A stretch of DNA of 11,986 nucleotides from JAJPHJ01 sp035622315 (GCA_035622315.1 DASPVP010000037.1:1-11986); one strand, 5' to 3'. Positions 1 through 7,647 are shown, numbered from the stretch's first letter. Notes: a model not told the origin generated them from the sequence alone. A program made the numbers and translations.

Positions 1-1
1 C

Positions 2-859
2 TATCAGCGGCTCGAGATCCAAGAAGTCGCGGACTTCATCGGCGACAGCCTCAACCTGAGTCGCGAGGCGGCGCGGACCAAAGCCGACATCATCGTCTTC
101 TGCGGCGTGCATTTCATGGCCGAGACGGCCAAGCTGCTCAGCCCGAACAAACTCGTGCTGCTGCCGGATATGAAGGCCGGCTGCGGCATGGCGGATATGA
201 TCACGGCAGACCAAGCCCGCGCGTTCAAGGCGGAACATCCTGGGCGCCCGCTCGTCAGCTACGTCAACACCTACGCAGAGGTCAAGGCCGAATCGGATAT
301 CTGCTGCACGTCGACCAACGCCGCGACGGTCGTCCGCTCCTTGCCTGACACCGAAGTCCTCTTCGCACCGGATATGTATCTCGGCGGCTGGGTGCAAAAG
401 CGCTTGCCCGACAAGAAGATCATCACGTGGAAGGGCTATTGCCCGACGCATTTCGTGATCCAGCCGTCGATGGTGCTCGCGCGCAAGGAGCAGCACCCCG
501 AGGCGCTCGTCCTCGCGCACCCCGAGTGCAGTCCGGAGGTGCTCGAACTGGCCGACTACGTCGGCAGCACGCAAGGCATCATGGACTATGCCGGCGGCAG
601 TCAAGCCAAAGAATTCATCATCCTCACCGAAGCTGGGCTGTTGCTGCGCCTCAAAGCCCTGCACCCGCACAAGCGCTTCTTCTCGATCGCGCCATGCCCG
701 CATTGCCCCTACATGAAGTTCGTCGAGCTCGAAAAGGTCGCGCACGCGCTCGAGAACGATCAGCACGCGATCGAGATCCCGACCGACATCATGCTGCGAG
801 CCCGGACGAGCATCCAGCGCATGATGGATGTCTCCGGCGCTGTCAGACCGGCGGACTGA
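2..859 (+). CDS. nadA: Quinolinate synthase A (5' end truncated by window)
   Basis: NadA condenses iminoaspartate with dihydroxyacetone phosphate to give quinolinate, the second step of de novo NAD synthesis, in the cytoplasm, using a 4Fe-4S cluster. The frame is open from base 2, so 285 residues are visible. With a usual family length of about 300-370, the missing N-terminus is probably a few dozen residues. Visible motifs include YQRLEIQEVADFIGDSL at the left edge, FMAETAKLLSP, STNA, GSTQG and a C-terminal CPHCPYMKF. Three cysteines sit where the cluster ligands are expected: C61 (AGCGMAD), C147 (WKGYC) and C235 (CPYM), counted from base 2. Their spacings of 86 and 88 are close to those of the E. 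coli ligands as I recall them (C113, C200, C297). It is the first visible gene of a nadA-nadB-nadC cluster. Identification is firm; only the start lies outside the window. Confidence 0.97.
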   Translation, partial: YQRLEIQEVADFIGDSLNLSREAARTKADIIVFCGVHFMAETAKLLSPNKLVLLPDMKAGCGMADMITADQARAFKAEHPGRPLVSYVNTYAEVKAESDICCTSTNAATVVRSLPDTEVLFAPDMYLGGWVQKRLPDKKIITWKGYCPTHFVIQPSMVLARKEQHPEALVLAHPECSPEVLELADYVGSTQGIMDYAGGSQAKEFIILTEAGLLLRLKALHPHKRFFSIAPCPHCPYMKFVELEKVAHALENDQHAIEIPTDIMLRARTSIQRMMDVSGAVRPAD

Positions 860-872
860 CCGGACAGAACGC

Positions 873-2432
873 ATGTTGCGCACCGACGCGCTCGTCATCG
901 GATCGGGAGCCGCGGGCCTGCTGCTCGCGCTGCACTGCGCCGAGAAAGGCATGCGCGTCACGGTCGTCACCAAGGGCACGATCGAAGAATCCAACACCGC
1001 GTGGGCGCAAGGCGGCGTCGCCGCCACGCTCGATCTCGAGGAAGACTCCCCCGCCGCGCACGTAGCCGACACGCTTGCCGCCGGCGCCGGTTTGTGCAAC
1101 GTGGCCGCTGCGGAGATCGTCGCGGAAGAGGCCCCCAAGCGCATCGAAGAGTTGCGCGATCTCGGCGTGGCTTTCAATCTCTCGGTGACGGGCGAGCTCG
1201 CGCTCACCCGCGAGGCCGCGCACAGCCACGCGCGGACCGTCTTTTCGCAGGATGCGACGGGACGAGCGATCTCGACGACGCTCGCGCAAAAGGCGCTCAA
1301 CCACTCGAACGTCACCGTGGTCGAGCGCGCGAGCGCAGTGTCGCTCATCATGGACGGCGAGCGCTGCGCCGGCGCGTGGATCTTCGCCAAAGGCGAACTC
1401 GTGCCGATCCTCGCCGCTGCCGCCACCGCGCTCGCAACCGGGGGTGTGGGCCAGGTCTACGAGCGCACCACGAATCCGCCCGGGGCGACGGGTGACGGCT
1501 TGGCGCTTGCGAGCGATGCCGGCGCGGCGCTTGCCGACGTCGAGTTCGTCCAGTTCCATCCGACCGCGCTCGCCGTCGCGGGAGCACCGGCGCTCTTGGT
1601 CTCGGAGGCGGCGCGCGGCGAAGGCGGCATTCTGGTGAACAAGGAGGGCCGGCGTTTCTGCTTCGACGCGGACCCGCGCGGCGAGCTTGCGCCGCGCGAC
1701 GTCGTGGCGCGGGCCATCTTCCGCGAGATGCAGCGCACGCACGGCGGCGTGTGGCTCGATCTGCGGCCGATCGGCTCGCCTGATTTCCTGCGCAAGCGAT
1801 TCCCCAACATCGCGGCCGCCTGCGCACGGTTCGGCGTGGACATCACGACGCAACCGATCCCGGTGGGACCCGCGGCGCACTACCACATGGGCGGCGTGCT
1901 CACGGATCTCTTCGGGCGTACGACGCTGCGCGCGCTCTATGCGGTTGGTGAGTGCGCGTGCACGGGCTTGCATGGGGCGAACCGGCTCGCCGGCAACTCG
2001 CTCGCCGAGTGCTTGGTGTTCGGCGCGCGCGCGGCGGACGACATCGGCGCGGCGACACGCGTCGAGGAACCTCGCGATCTTTCTCCCATCGCCAACCGCT
2101 TGGAGGCGATGATGACGGTCGAACCCTTGCGCAAGCTCATGTGGAAAGATGCGAGCGTGGAGCGCGACGGCAAACGATTGGTCGCACTGCGCGAGAAGCT
2201 CGCGGAGTGGCGCCTTGCAACCGTACCGCTTTCCCGGTCGTCGCTAGAGTCGCGAGCGCTCTTGTGCGCGGCCCGCTACATCGCAGGTGCGGCGCTCGTG
2301 CGCGAGGAGAGCCGCGGCGCGCACGACCGCACGGACTTCCCCGATCGCGACGACGTCCATTGGCTCGGGCGTATCGTGTGGTTGCGCGAACAATACGAAC
2401 TCGAACCTCTAACCGCGCCGGCCGTCAGCTAG
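873..2432 (+). CDS. nadB: L-aspartate oxidase
   Basis: NadB is a cytoplasmic FAD enzyme that oxidises L-aspartate to iminoaspartate, the unstable substrate handed to NadA. The protein has 519 residues (E. coli about 540). The FAD dinucleotide-binding motif GSGAAG is at residues 10-15, followed by AQGGVAA, FSQDATGR, FVQFHPTAL, SEAARGEGG, APRDVVAR, HYHMGG and GANRLAGNSLAE. Likely catalytic residues are R275, H336 and R371, each offset by 15 from E. coli R290, H351 and R386, which supports the chosen start. An upstream ATG at 828 would overlap nadA by 32 bases and add 15 polar residues ahead of the Rossmann strand, so ATG 873, 13 bases after nadA, is preferred. The Shine-Dalgarno sequence is weak (GGACAG). 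The protein is closer to NadB than to succinate dehydrogenase flavoprotein because of its length and its place between nadA and nadC. Confidence 0.97.
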   Translation: MLRTDALVIGSGAAGLLLALHCAEKGMRVTVVTKGTIEESNTAWAQGGVAATLDLEEDSPAAHVADTLAAGAGLCNVAAAEIVAEEAPKRIEELRDLGVAFNLSVTGELALTREAAHSHARTVFSQDATGRAISTTLAQKALNHSNVTVVERASAVSLIMDGERCAGAWIFAKGELVPILAAAATALATGGVGQVYERTTNPPGATGDGLALASDAGAALADVEFVQFHPTALAVAGAPALLVSEAARGEGGILVNKEGRRFCFDADPRGELAPRDVVARAIFREMQRTHGGVWLDLRPIGSPDFLRKRFPNIAAACARFGVDITTQPIPVGPAAHYHMGGVLTDLFGRTTLRALYAVGECACTGLHGANRLAGNSLAECLVFGARAADDIGAATRVEEPRDLSPIANRLEAMMTVEPLRKLMWKDASVERDGKRLVALREKLAEWRLATVPLSRSSLESRALLCAARYIAGAALVREESRGAHDRTDFPDRDDVHWLGRIVWLREQYELEPLTAPAVS

Positions 2433-2442
2433 GGCGAACGAC

Positions 2443-3327
2443 GTGGCGCGCCACCCTGCTTTGGAGCACGACCGCTTCGCGCCGCTGACCGCGCAAGGCG
2501 CGCTCGCGTTTGCGGACCTCGTGGGCGCGGCGCTCTCCGAGGACGCCGCAGGGGCTGATATCACCTCACTCGCTACGATCGACGTTGCGACCACCGCGCA
2601 AGCCCAACTGGTCGTCCGCTCCGAGGCAGTGGTCGCGGGCCTGCAGATCGCAGCCCTGGCCTTTCGGACGGTCGACCCTGCGACGGATTTCTCGGCTGTG
2701 TGCGAAGATGGCGAGCTCGTCCGTGGCAAGACCATCGCGCGGGTTCGAGGGCTGGCACGCAGCCTGCTTTCGGCCGAGCGGGTGGCGCTCAACTTCCTGG
2801 GTCACCTGAGCGGCATCGCGACCTTGACGCACCGCTACGTCGAGCGCGTCGCCGGACTGCCCGTGCGCATCAGCGACACGCGCAAGACGACGCCCGGCTT
2901 GCGCGCGCTCGAGCGCTACGCGGTGCGGGCCGGCGGCGGATTCAACCACCGTTTCGGATTGTCCGACGCGATCCTCATCAAGGACAACCACCTCGCTGCT
3001 GCTGGTTCGGTAACCCAAGCGATCGCACGCGCGCGCAGTACGTACCCCGGCACGATCGTCGAGGTCGAGTGCGAGAATATGGCGCAAGTGGAGGAGGCCG
3101 TGGCCGCCCAAGCGGATGCGATCCTGCTCGACAACATGGACATGACGCAGCTCGCGCGCGCCGTGGCGCTCGCTCACGGCAAAGCGCTGCTCGAAGCCTC
3201 GGGCGGGGTGACGCTCGCAAACGTGCGCGAGGTGGCGCTGACGGGTGTCGACATCATCTCCGTCGGCGCGCTCACGCACAGCGCTCCGGGCGCTGACGTC
3301 GCCCTCGATTTCGTGGTTGATGGTTGA
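2443..3327 (+). CDS. nadC: Nicotinate-nucleotide pyrophosphorylase (carboxylating)
   Basis: NadC (quinolinate phosphoribosyltransferase) joins quinolinate to phosphoribosyl pyrophosphate, releasing CO2 and pyrophosphate to give nicotinate mononucleotide. It completes the three-step route encoded by this operon. The protein has 294 residues, the usual family length. Visible motifs are the substrate-binding ISDTRKTTPGLR (D145, R147, K148), GGGFNHRFGLSDAILIKDNH, EVEC, ILLDNM, LEASGGV and DIISVGALTHS, in the family order of an N-terminal sandwich domain followed by an open barrel. The start is GTG, 10 bases after the nadB stop, with a purine-rich AGGGCGA before it; there is no in-frame ATG near this point. 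Co-transcription with nadA and nadB is inferred from the spacing. Confidence 0.97.
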   Translation: MARHPALEHDRFAPLTAQGALAFADLVGAALSEDAAGADITSLATIDVATTAQAQLVVRSEAVVAGLQIAALAFRTVDPATDFSAVCEDGELVRGKTIARVRGLARSLLSAERVALNFLGHLSGIATLTHRYVERVAGLPVRISDTRKTTPGLRALERYAVRAGGGFNHRFGLSDAILIKDNHLAAAGSVTQAIARARSTYPGTIVEVECENMAQVEEAVAAQADAILLDNMDMTQLARAVALAHGKALLEASGGVTLANVREVALTGVDIISVGALTHSAPGADVALDFVVDG

Positions 3328-3371
3328 GCTCAAGCGAGTGGAATCGGCCGGCCGGCGCGAACGGTAAGCGC

Positions 3372-3764
3372 ATGCCTGGTTCCGACGAGACCGAACGCCA
3401 GCGGCGCGATTGGGTAGACGCGCACATGGGCCGCACCTCGCAGGAGACGGCCAAGCGCCTGCTCACGGTCGAGCAGCCTCGTCCTCCAGCGGACGCTCCG
3501 ATCTTGCACCTCAAAAACGTGCGCGCGCGCTGCGTCGCCGGCGGGGCGTCAAACTTCTGGATCATTGGCTCCGAAGCGGGCGAGCCGACGCTTCTCGGCG
3601 ACTACCCGATGATCGGCATGTCGCCAACCGCGTATTTCGTGCAGGCTCCCGAGTTCAACTATCTGCCCTATGCCGTCCAGCGCTCGCAGCTGACCGCTGA
3701 GAACCATCGCATCGAAGGCGACACGAGCCGTCTCGAGGCGCAGATGCGCGAGGCCTATACCTGA
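3372..3764 (+). CDS. Hypothetical protein, possible last gene of the nad operon
   Basis: I do not recognise this protein. From ATG 3372 it has 130 residues. It has no signal peptide or membrane segment, so it is probably cytoplasmic. The first 45 residues are charged and likely helical. A central part rich in beta-formers and aromatics follows (NFWIIGSEAGEP, GMSPTAYFVQAPEFNYLPYAVQ), and then a charged helical tail. An alternative TTG start at 3324 overlaps the nadC stop (TTGA) and would add 16 residues, which would suggest translational coupling. Neither start has a good Shine-Dalgarno sequence. The gene follows nadC on the same strand with 44 bases between them or with a small overlap, so it is probably in the nad transcript. 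Codon use resembles its neighbours. Its 3' end overlaps the converging FMN reductase gene by 10 bases. Function is unknown; a role in NAD metabolism would be guilt by position only. Confidence 0.7.
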   Translation: MPGSDETERQRRDWVDAHMGRTSQETAKRLLTVEQPRPPADAPILHLKNVRARCVAGGASNFWIIGSEAGEPTLLGDYPMIGMSPTAYFVQAPEFNYLPYAVQRSQLTAENHRIEGDTSRLEAQMREAYT

Positions 3765-4315
3765 AAGCGGCGCACCCACACCGCGAAGGCGGCTAAGAAC
3801 TCCGTCAGCTCATTGCGCAGCTCGTCGTCTGTGAGCTCGCCGCGCTCGTCGAATTTGCCAGCCGCGCGCGATACCCGGATCTCGGGATTGACCATGAAGT
3901 AGATCTCCTCGATCGTGGCGATCTGCCGCAGCGCAGCCTGGGCGCGCATGGTCCCGTAATAGCCGGTCGATGCCCCCAAAATCGCCGCCGGCTTGCGCTC
4001 CAGCACGGAGTCATCTGACGGCCGCGACGCCCACTCGATGACGTTCTTGGTGACGGCCGGGATCGTGCCGTTGTGCTCGGGGGTGACGATGATGAGGCCG
4101 TCTGCCTTGCGGATGCTCTCGCGCACCCGCGTCACCGCTTCGGGCGGCGCGCTCTCGTGGTCCACGTTGAATAGCGGTAGCTGCGCGATGTCCATCACCT
4201 CGACCCGGACGTTCGGAGGCGTGGCCTTGGCGAGCGCGCGGAGCAGCAATTGGTTGTAGGAGCCTGCGCGCAGACTCCCAGCATAGCCCGCGAAGACGAG
4301 CGGTCGGTCGGCCAT
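3755..4315 (-). CDS. NADPH-dependent FMN reductase family protein
   Basis: This is a flavodoxin-fold oxidoreductase of the type that reduces FMN, quinones, azo dyes or chromate with NAD(P)H; the substrate cannot be told from sequence. The 186-residue length is usual for the family. The FMN phosphate loop GSLRAGSYN is at residues 13-21. The isoalloxazine loop PEHNGTIPAVTKNVIEW starts at residue 79, with His in place of the common Tyr of PEYNG. A third flavin contact, GASTGYYGT, starts at residue 114. There is no signal peptide, so it is cytoplasmic. ATG 4315 puts the first beta strand (PLVFAGYAGS) near the N-terminus; ATG 4327 would add four residues and is nearly as good. The open frame extends to 4474, but that extension is basic and low-complexity and would run into the divergent gene. 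Its 3' end overlaps the facing gene by 10 bases. Confidence 0.93.
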   Translation of the reverse strand: MADRPLVFAGYAGSLRAGSYNQLLLRALAKATPPNVRVEVMDIAQLPLFNVDHESAPPEAVTRVRESIRKADGLIIVTPEHNGTIPAVTKNVIEWASRPSDDSVLERKPAAILGASTGYYGTMRAQAALRQIATIEEIYFMVNPEIRVSRAAGKFDERGELTDDELRNELTEFLAAFAVWVRRFQV

Positions 4316-4350
4316 GGGGGCACCCATTTGTTGGCTCGTGACAAGCGCCC

Positions 4351-4425
4351 CTTTTCTAAGGCCATGCGCGCGACCCGCGCCGCGGGCTTCATCGGGACAC
4401 GCCGGATTCCGATAACTTGGAAAAG
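4351..4425. promoter_or_regulatory. Imperfect inverted repeat in divergent spacer
   Basis: In the 110-base gap between the FMN reductase gene and the propeller gene, CTTTTCTAAG (4351-4360) can pair with CTTGGAAAAG (4416-4425) over all ten positions with one G-U pair. The second arm ends directly against ATG 4426. A small GC hairpin (GCGCG-ACC-CGCGC, 4368-4380) lies between the arms. It could be an operator pair or an RNA stem near the translation start, or chance. I see no clear -35/-10 pair in the gap. Confidence 0.3.
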
Positions 4426-5532
4426 ATGAGGAAGGCCTCGCTCTTAGTTTTGGCGCGCGCGTTCTGCGCTTCACTCCTGCTCGAGCTCGCGCTCTGTGCT
4501 GCGATCGCCCGCGCCGATAGCGCCGCGACGCCTGCGCCTACCGGCTCGCCGACGCCGTTGGCGAGCGCATCGCCTATCATGCTCGCCTCACCCGTCCCAA
4601 CGCCATCGGCTGCTGCCGCTACGCCGACCGCGTCTGCGAGCGTCGTGCCGTTCGAAGAATTCGCCATCAAGTCGCCCGCAGCCAACGCGCGCTTTATCAC
4701 GCGCGGCCCCGACGGCGCGATGTGGTTCACCGAAAGCGACGCAAACGCGATCGGCCGCGTCAGCCCCAAGGGCGTCATCACGAGCTACGCGGTGCCGATC
4801 GCCTCGGCTGCGCCGAGCGTGATCACCGCGGGTCCGGACGGTGCGCTCTGGTTCACCGAGCGGGTTGCGAACCTCGTCGGCAGGGTCACCGTGAAAGGCG
4901 CCTTCAAAGAGTTCAAGTTGCCGACACCTTTTAGCGCGCCGCTCGGGATCGCCGCAGGACCTGACGGGAACCTGTGGGTCACCGAGTACATCGGCGATAA
5001 AGTCGCACAACTGACGCCGGCCGGTAAGGTCGTGGAGTTCCCCTTGAGCGAGCAGAGCCGTGCAACCGAGATCGCGGTCGGCGCGGACGGCAACCTGTGG
5101 ATCGCCGAGCAGAACGGGAACAAGATCGGCCGCCTCACGCCGAGCGGCACGCTGACCGAATTCCAACTGCCCGGCGATAATAATTATCCAACGAGCCTCG
5201 TGGCAGGTCCCGACGGCAACATCTGGTTCACCGAAGTCGGCAGCGGTCAAATCGGACAGATCACGCCTGCCGGTGTCGCGAAGTTCTACCTCATACCCAC
5301 GCGGCATAGCGGACCTGGCGGCATCGCCGTGGGTCCCGACGGCAATATCTGGTTCACCGAGACCAATGCAGGACAGCTCGGCACTATCGACCTGACGACG
5401 GGGAATATCCGCGAGCTGCCGCTGCCGGATCCGAATGCTGGGCCCGTCGGCATCGCACTTGGGCCCGATAACGCGCTGTGGATCGTGGAGTCGCAGTCGA
5501 ACAAGATCGCGCGGTACGTCCCCACGCCATAG
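4426..5532 (+). CDS. Exported seven-bladed beta-propeller, virginiamycin B lyase-like
   Basis: This is a 368-residue predicted secreted protein. A Sec signal peptide (MRK, a long hydrophobic stretch, then cleavage near AIARA at about residue 28) is followed by a Pro/Ala/Ser/Thr-rich linker to about residue 75. A seven-fold repeat follows, with cores at residues 94, 136, 178, 219, 261, 303 and 346, a period of about 42. Each repeat has the form G-P-D-G-x-[LIM]-W-[FVI]-[TA]-E, as in the Vgb (virginiamycin B lyase) / SMP-30-like propeller family. Streptogramin cleavage by Vgb depends on two histidines and on glutamates; this protein has only one histidine in total, in RHSGPGG near residue 295, so lyase activity is unlikely. 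It is more plausibly a binding or structural propeller in the periplasm or outside the cell. ATG 4426 was chosen because it gives a clean signal peptide; TTG 4417 is possible. GGAAAAG lies directly before the ATG, which is too close for a normal Shine-Dalgarno sequence. Confidence 0.88.
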   Translation: MRKASLLVLARAFCASLLLELALCAAIARADSAATPAPTGSPTPLASASPIMLASPVPTPSAAAATPTASASVVPFEEFAIKSPAANARFITRGPDGAMWFTESDANAIGRVSPKGVITSYAVPIASAAPSVITAGPDGALWFTERVANLVGRVTVKGAFKEFKLPTPFSAPLGIAAGPDGNLWVTEYIGDKVAQLTPAGKVVEFPLSEQSRATEIAVGADGNLWIAEQNGNKIGRLTPSGTLTEFQLPGDNNYPTSLVAGPDGNIWFTEVGSGQIGQITPAGVAKFYLIPTRHSGPGGIAVGPDGNIWFTETNAGQLGTIDLTTGNIRELPLPDPNAGPVGIALGPDNALWIVESQSNKIARYVPTP

Positions 5533-5535
5533 AGC

Positions 5536-5595
5536 GGGGCGATTTGCAAGCGCCCCCTACATCGCTACGCAGGGCGATTTGCAATCGCCCCTTAC
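5536..5595. repeat. Two tandem REP-like palindromes between convergent genes
   Basis: Two copies of a roughly 24-base unit start at 5537 and 5572, 35 bases apart. The second is a perfect hairpin: GGGCGATT (5572-5579), loop TGC, AATCGCCC (5583-5590). The first has the same TGC loop with one A-G mismatch and an extra outer G-C pair (5536-5556). Both are followed by TAC or TTAC. They fill the space between the propeller stop (5532) and the facing peptidase stop (5611). There is no T-tract on either strand, so they are not classic intrinsic terminators, though the GC-rich stems may block transcript decay or read-through. The unit looks like the short dispersed palindromes (GGGGCGATT...AATCGCCCC type) found in many environmental bacteria; that resemblance is from memory. 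Confidence 0.8.
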
Positions 5596-5610
5596 AGGCC
5601 TGGCGGCGAA

Positions 5611-7611
5611 TTATTTCAGGTAGTGATCCAGCCAGTCGAGCCAGAGCCGGTAGAGATCCTCGATCCGCACGGGGCCGCTGATTTCGTGGCCCGATTCAGG
5701 CCACGCGATGAACTTCACCGGCACGTGGTTGTCCTTGAGCGCGTGGTACATCGCATACGACTGCGTGATGGGCACGCGGACGTCGCCTGTGTTCGAGAAG
5801 ATCAAGGTCGGCGTCTTGATGTTCTTCCAGTACGTGATCGAAGATTGCTCGCGGCAGGCCGCCATGTTGTCGCCGACCCAGGGCGAGCCGCGCCAGTACC
5901 AGATGTCCGACACGCCGGAATCTGAAAGGTCGTAGTCCTCAAGGCAATCGGTGTAGGCAGCCCCTAACACGGCAGCCTTCCACACCTGGTAGTGGCCGAT
6001 GAGCCACGAGGTCATGTACCCGCCGTTGGACCAGCCGCCCACGGCGACGCGCGAGGTATCGACGATCCCCAGCTTCTCGACCGCGGCGAGCCCGGCCATG
6101 ATGTCCTTGCCCGGACCGTCACCGCCGTCGTTCCAGGTCGCGTACATGTAGGCGTCGCCCAGGTTGTCGCTGCCGCGGTAGTTCGGTTGGAAGACGAGGT
6201 ACCCGTGAGCTGCGACCAGCCGTATGTAGTCGTAGAAGTCGGTGTTCGAGCCTTCATTGGGACCGCCGTGGACGCGCAGCACGAGCGGGTATTTCTTGCC
6301 CTCGACGTAGTCGGGCGGAAACGTGAGCACGCCGTCCTCTTCAAAGCCATTGGGTCCTACCCACGTGATGCCTTCGTTGCGCCCGTAGTCGAGCGCCGCG
6401 ATGGCATGGTTGAAGTCCGTCAAGCGCTGCGGCGTCGCGTCCTGCGAGCTCATATAGTACAGCTCGGTGGGCCGCGTCGGTTCGTACCCTGCGAACGCGA
6501 TCGCTCCGTCGGCGCCGACCGTCGCATCGATATTGTTGTCATTTGCGGGATCGATGTCGCCGAGATCGAGCTTGCGCGGCGGCCCGTCGAGCGGCTGGAC
6601 CCACAACGAGGTGCGCGTGCCGTCTGGCGCGCCGATCAAGAGCGACTTGCTGTCCGGCATCCAGAACGCGCCGTTCACGTCGCGATCGAGGTGCGCCATG
6701 GCGTTCACGCCGTCGCCGCCTTGCGCCGGGGCGACGAAGACGTTGCCCTCATGCATGTCGTTGTCGTCGAGGGAGAACCAGTACGCGATTTTGGTGCCGT
6801 CGGGCGAGAACATCGAGTAGTCTTCGAACTTGTCGTGGCTCGTCAATTTGCGGATCTGCTTGGTCGACACGTTGACCACGATGATCGTCGAGCGGTCGCC
6901 GTCCCCAAGATGTGCGTTCGGCACGCGCGTGAGAGCGATCTCACGCCCATCCGGCGACCAGGAAAGCGGCACGCTGGTGTCCGGCGTGGCGAGGCTCCAC
7001 GACCCTTGCGTGATGCGCTGCGGCGCGCCGCCTTTCGCGGACACGTACCAGAGATGCAAGGGTGTGGGCGCTTCGGTCGTGAGGTACGGATCGTCGCCCA
7101 CTTCGAAATAATCATGTCCGGCATCTATCGCTGCCTGGTTGGGCGCATCGTCTTCCGTGGTGAAGGCGATCCCGCTGCCGTCCGGCCGCCATGCGAAGAC
7201 GTCTATGCCGTTGGGCACGTCGGTGAGCCGGTGCGGCTCGCCCCCACGCAACGAGAGGACGTAGATCTGATCGTTCTCCTCGTCGGTCGTCGTGTCGGGC
7301 GCGATGTAGGCGATCGCGGTGCCGTCAGGATCCCACTCCGGCGAGCGCACGCCCGGCCGGCTGGACGTCAGCGTGCGCTGCGACCCGCTCGCGATGTCGA
7401 TCAAGACGACCTGCGAGTCATCGTCATTCGTCGCGTAGTTGGGCCGCGTCACCAAGAAGACGATCTGTTTGCCGTCCGGCGAGATGAGGGGATTGGAGAC
7501 GTCCACGATCGTGCGGACGTCGGAGATCTGGATGGGGCGCGCGTCGGCGTGACGTGGCAGCAGCACGGCACACGCCGCGCAGAGCAGCGCGATGGCACAT
7601 ATGTTTCGCAT
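5611..7611 (-). CDS. Exported S9 family prolyl oligopeptidase-like serine peptidase
   Basis: This is a 666-residue peptidase of clan SC, family S9 (dipeptidyl peptidase IV / acylaminoacyl peptidase type), which cleaves short peptides, often after proline or at the N-terminus; exact specificity cannot be read here. A signal peptide (MRN, a hydrophobic core, ending at RHADA, residue 24) sends it out of the cytoplasm. Residues from about 28 to 400 form a TolB/WD40-like propeller with repeated SPDG, DPDG and RPDG turns (for example NPLISPDGKQIVF, EWDPDGTAIAY). The C-terminal alpha/beta hydrolase domain has HGGPNEGS and the nucleophile motif GGWSNGGYM (S528). Its acid is in NTGDVRVP (D610) and its histidine in ESGHEISG (H642), so the triad is complete and well spaced. 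Length fits the family. The ATG start gives a clean signal peptide but has no obvious Shine-Dalgarno sequence. It faces away from phzF across a 50-base spacer. Confidence 0.95.
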   Translation of the reverse strand: MRNICAIALLCAACAVLLPRHADARPIQISDVRTIVDVSNPLISPDGKQIVFLVTRPNYATNDDDSQVVLIDIASGSQRTLTSSRPGVRSPEWDPDGTAIAYIAPDTTTDEENDQIYVLSLRGGEPHRLTDVPNGIDVFAWRPDGSGIAFTTEDDAPNQAAIDAGHDYFEVGDDPYLTTEAPTPLHLWYVSAKGGAPQRITQGSWSLATPDTSVPLSWSPDGREIALTRVPNAHLGDGDRSTIIVVNVSTKQIRKLTSHDKFEDYSMFSPDGTKIAYWFSLDDNDMHEGNVFVAPAQGGDGVNAMAHLDRDVNGAFWMPDSKSLLIGAPDGTRTSLWVQPLDGPPRKLDLGDIDPANDNNIDATVGADGAIAFAGYEPTRPTELYYMSSQDATPQRLTDFNHAIAALDYGRNEGITWVGPNGFEEDGVLTFPPDYVEGKKYPLVLRVHGGPNEGSNTDFYDYIRLVAAHGYLVFQPNYRGSDNLGDAYMYATWNDGGDGPGKDIMAGLAAVEKLGIVDTSRVAVGGWSNGGYMTSWLIGHYQVWKAAVLGAAYTDCLEDYDLSDSGVSDIWYWRGSPWVGDNMAACREQSSITYWKNIKTPTLIFSNTGDVRVPITQSYAMYHALKDNHVPVKFIAWPESGHEISGPVRIEDLYRLWLDWLDHYLK

Positions 7612-7623
7612 GTCGCGACGCTA

Positions 7624-7647
7624 CAGGAAAGAAAGTTTTTCTTCCTG
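7624..7647. promoter_or_regulatory. 24-base near-palindrome in the S9/phzF divergent spacer
   Basis: The 50 bases between the two divergent start codons contain CAGGAA (7624-7629) and its exact inverse TTCCTG (7642-7647). The bases between are also nearly symmetric, AT-rich and A/T-skewed (AGAAAG then TTTTTC). Such a site, centred between divergent genes, could be a binding site for a dimeric repressor shared by both genes, or an overlapping pair of promoters. Neither start codon has a recognisable Shine-Dalgarno sequence, so the transcripts may be leaderless or nearly so. This is inference from position and symmetry only. Confidence 0.4.

Noticed and set aside
843..1973. 376-codon open frame on the - strand opposite nadB
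   Set aside because: Antisense shadow of a clearly identified nadB; Arg/Ala/His-rich without motifs.
3755..4474. N-terminally extended FMN reductase starting at 4474
   Set aside because: The extra 53 residues are basic low complexity, overlap the divergent propeller gene and lie ahead of the normal first beta strand.
4426..5532. Streptogramin resistance gene (vgb)
   Set aside because: The protein is exported and has a single histidine, which does not fit the known catalytic needs of Vgb.
5536..5595. Two short direct repeats considered as a CRISPR array
   Set aside because: There are only two units, each self-palindromic with a 3-base loop, about 11 bases between them and no cas genes nearby.
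5536..5595. Intrinsic (rho-independent) terminator
   Set aside because: Strong stems, but no T-tract follows on either strand; listed as REP-like repeats instead.
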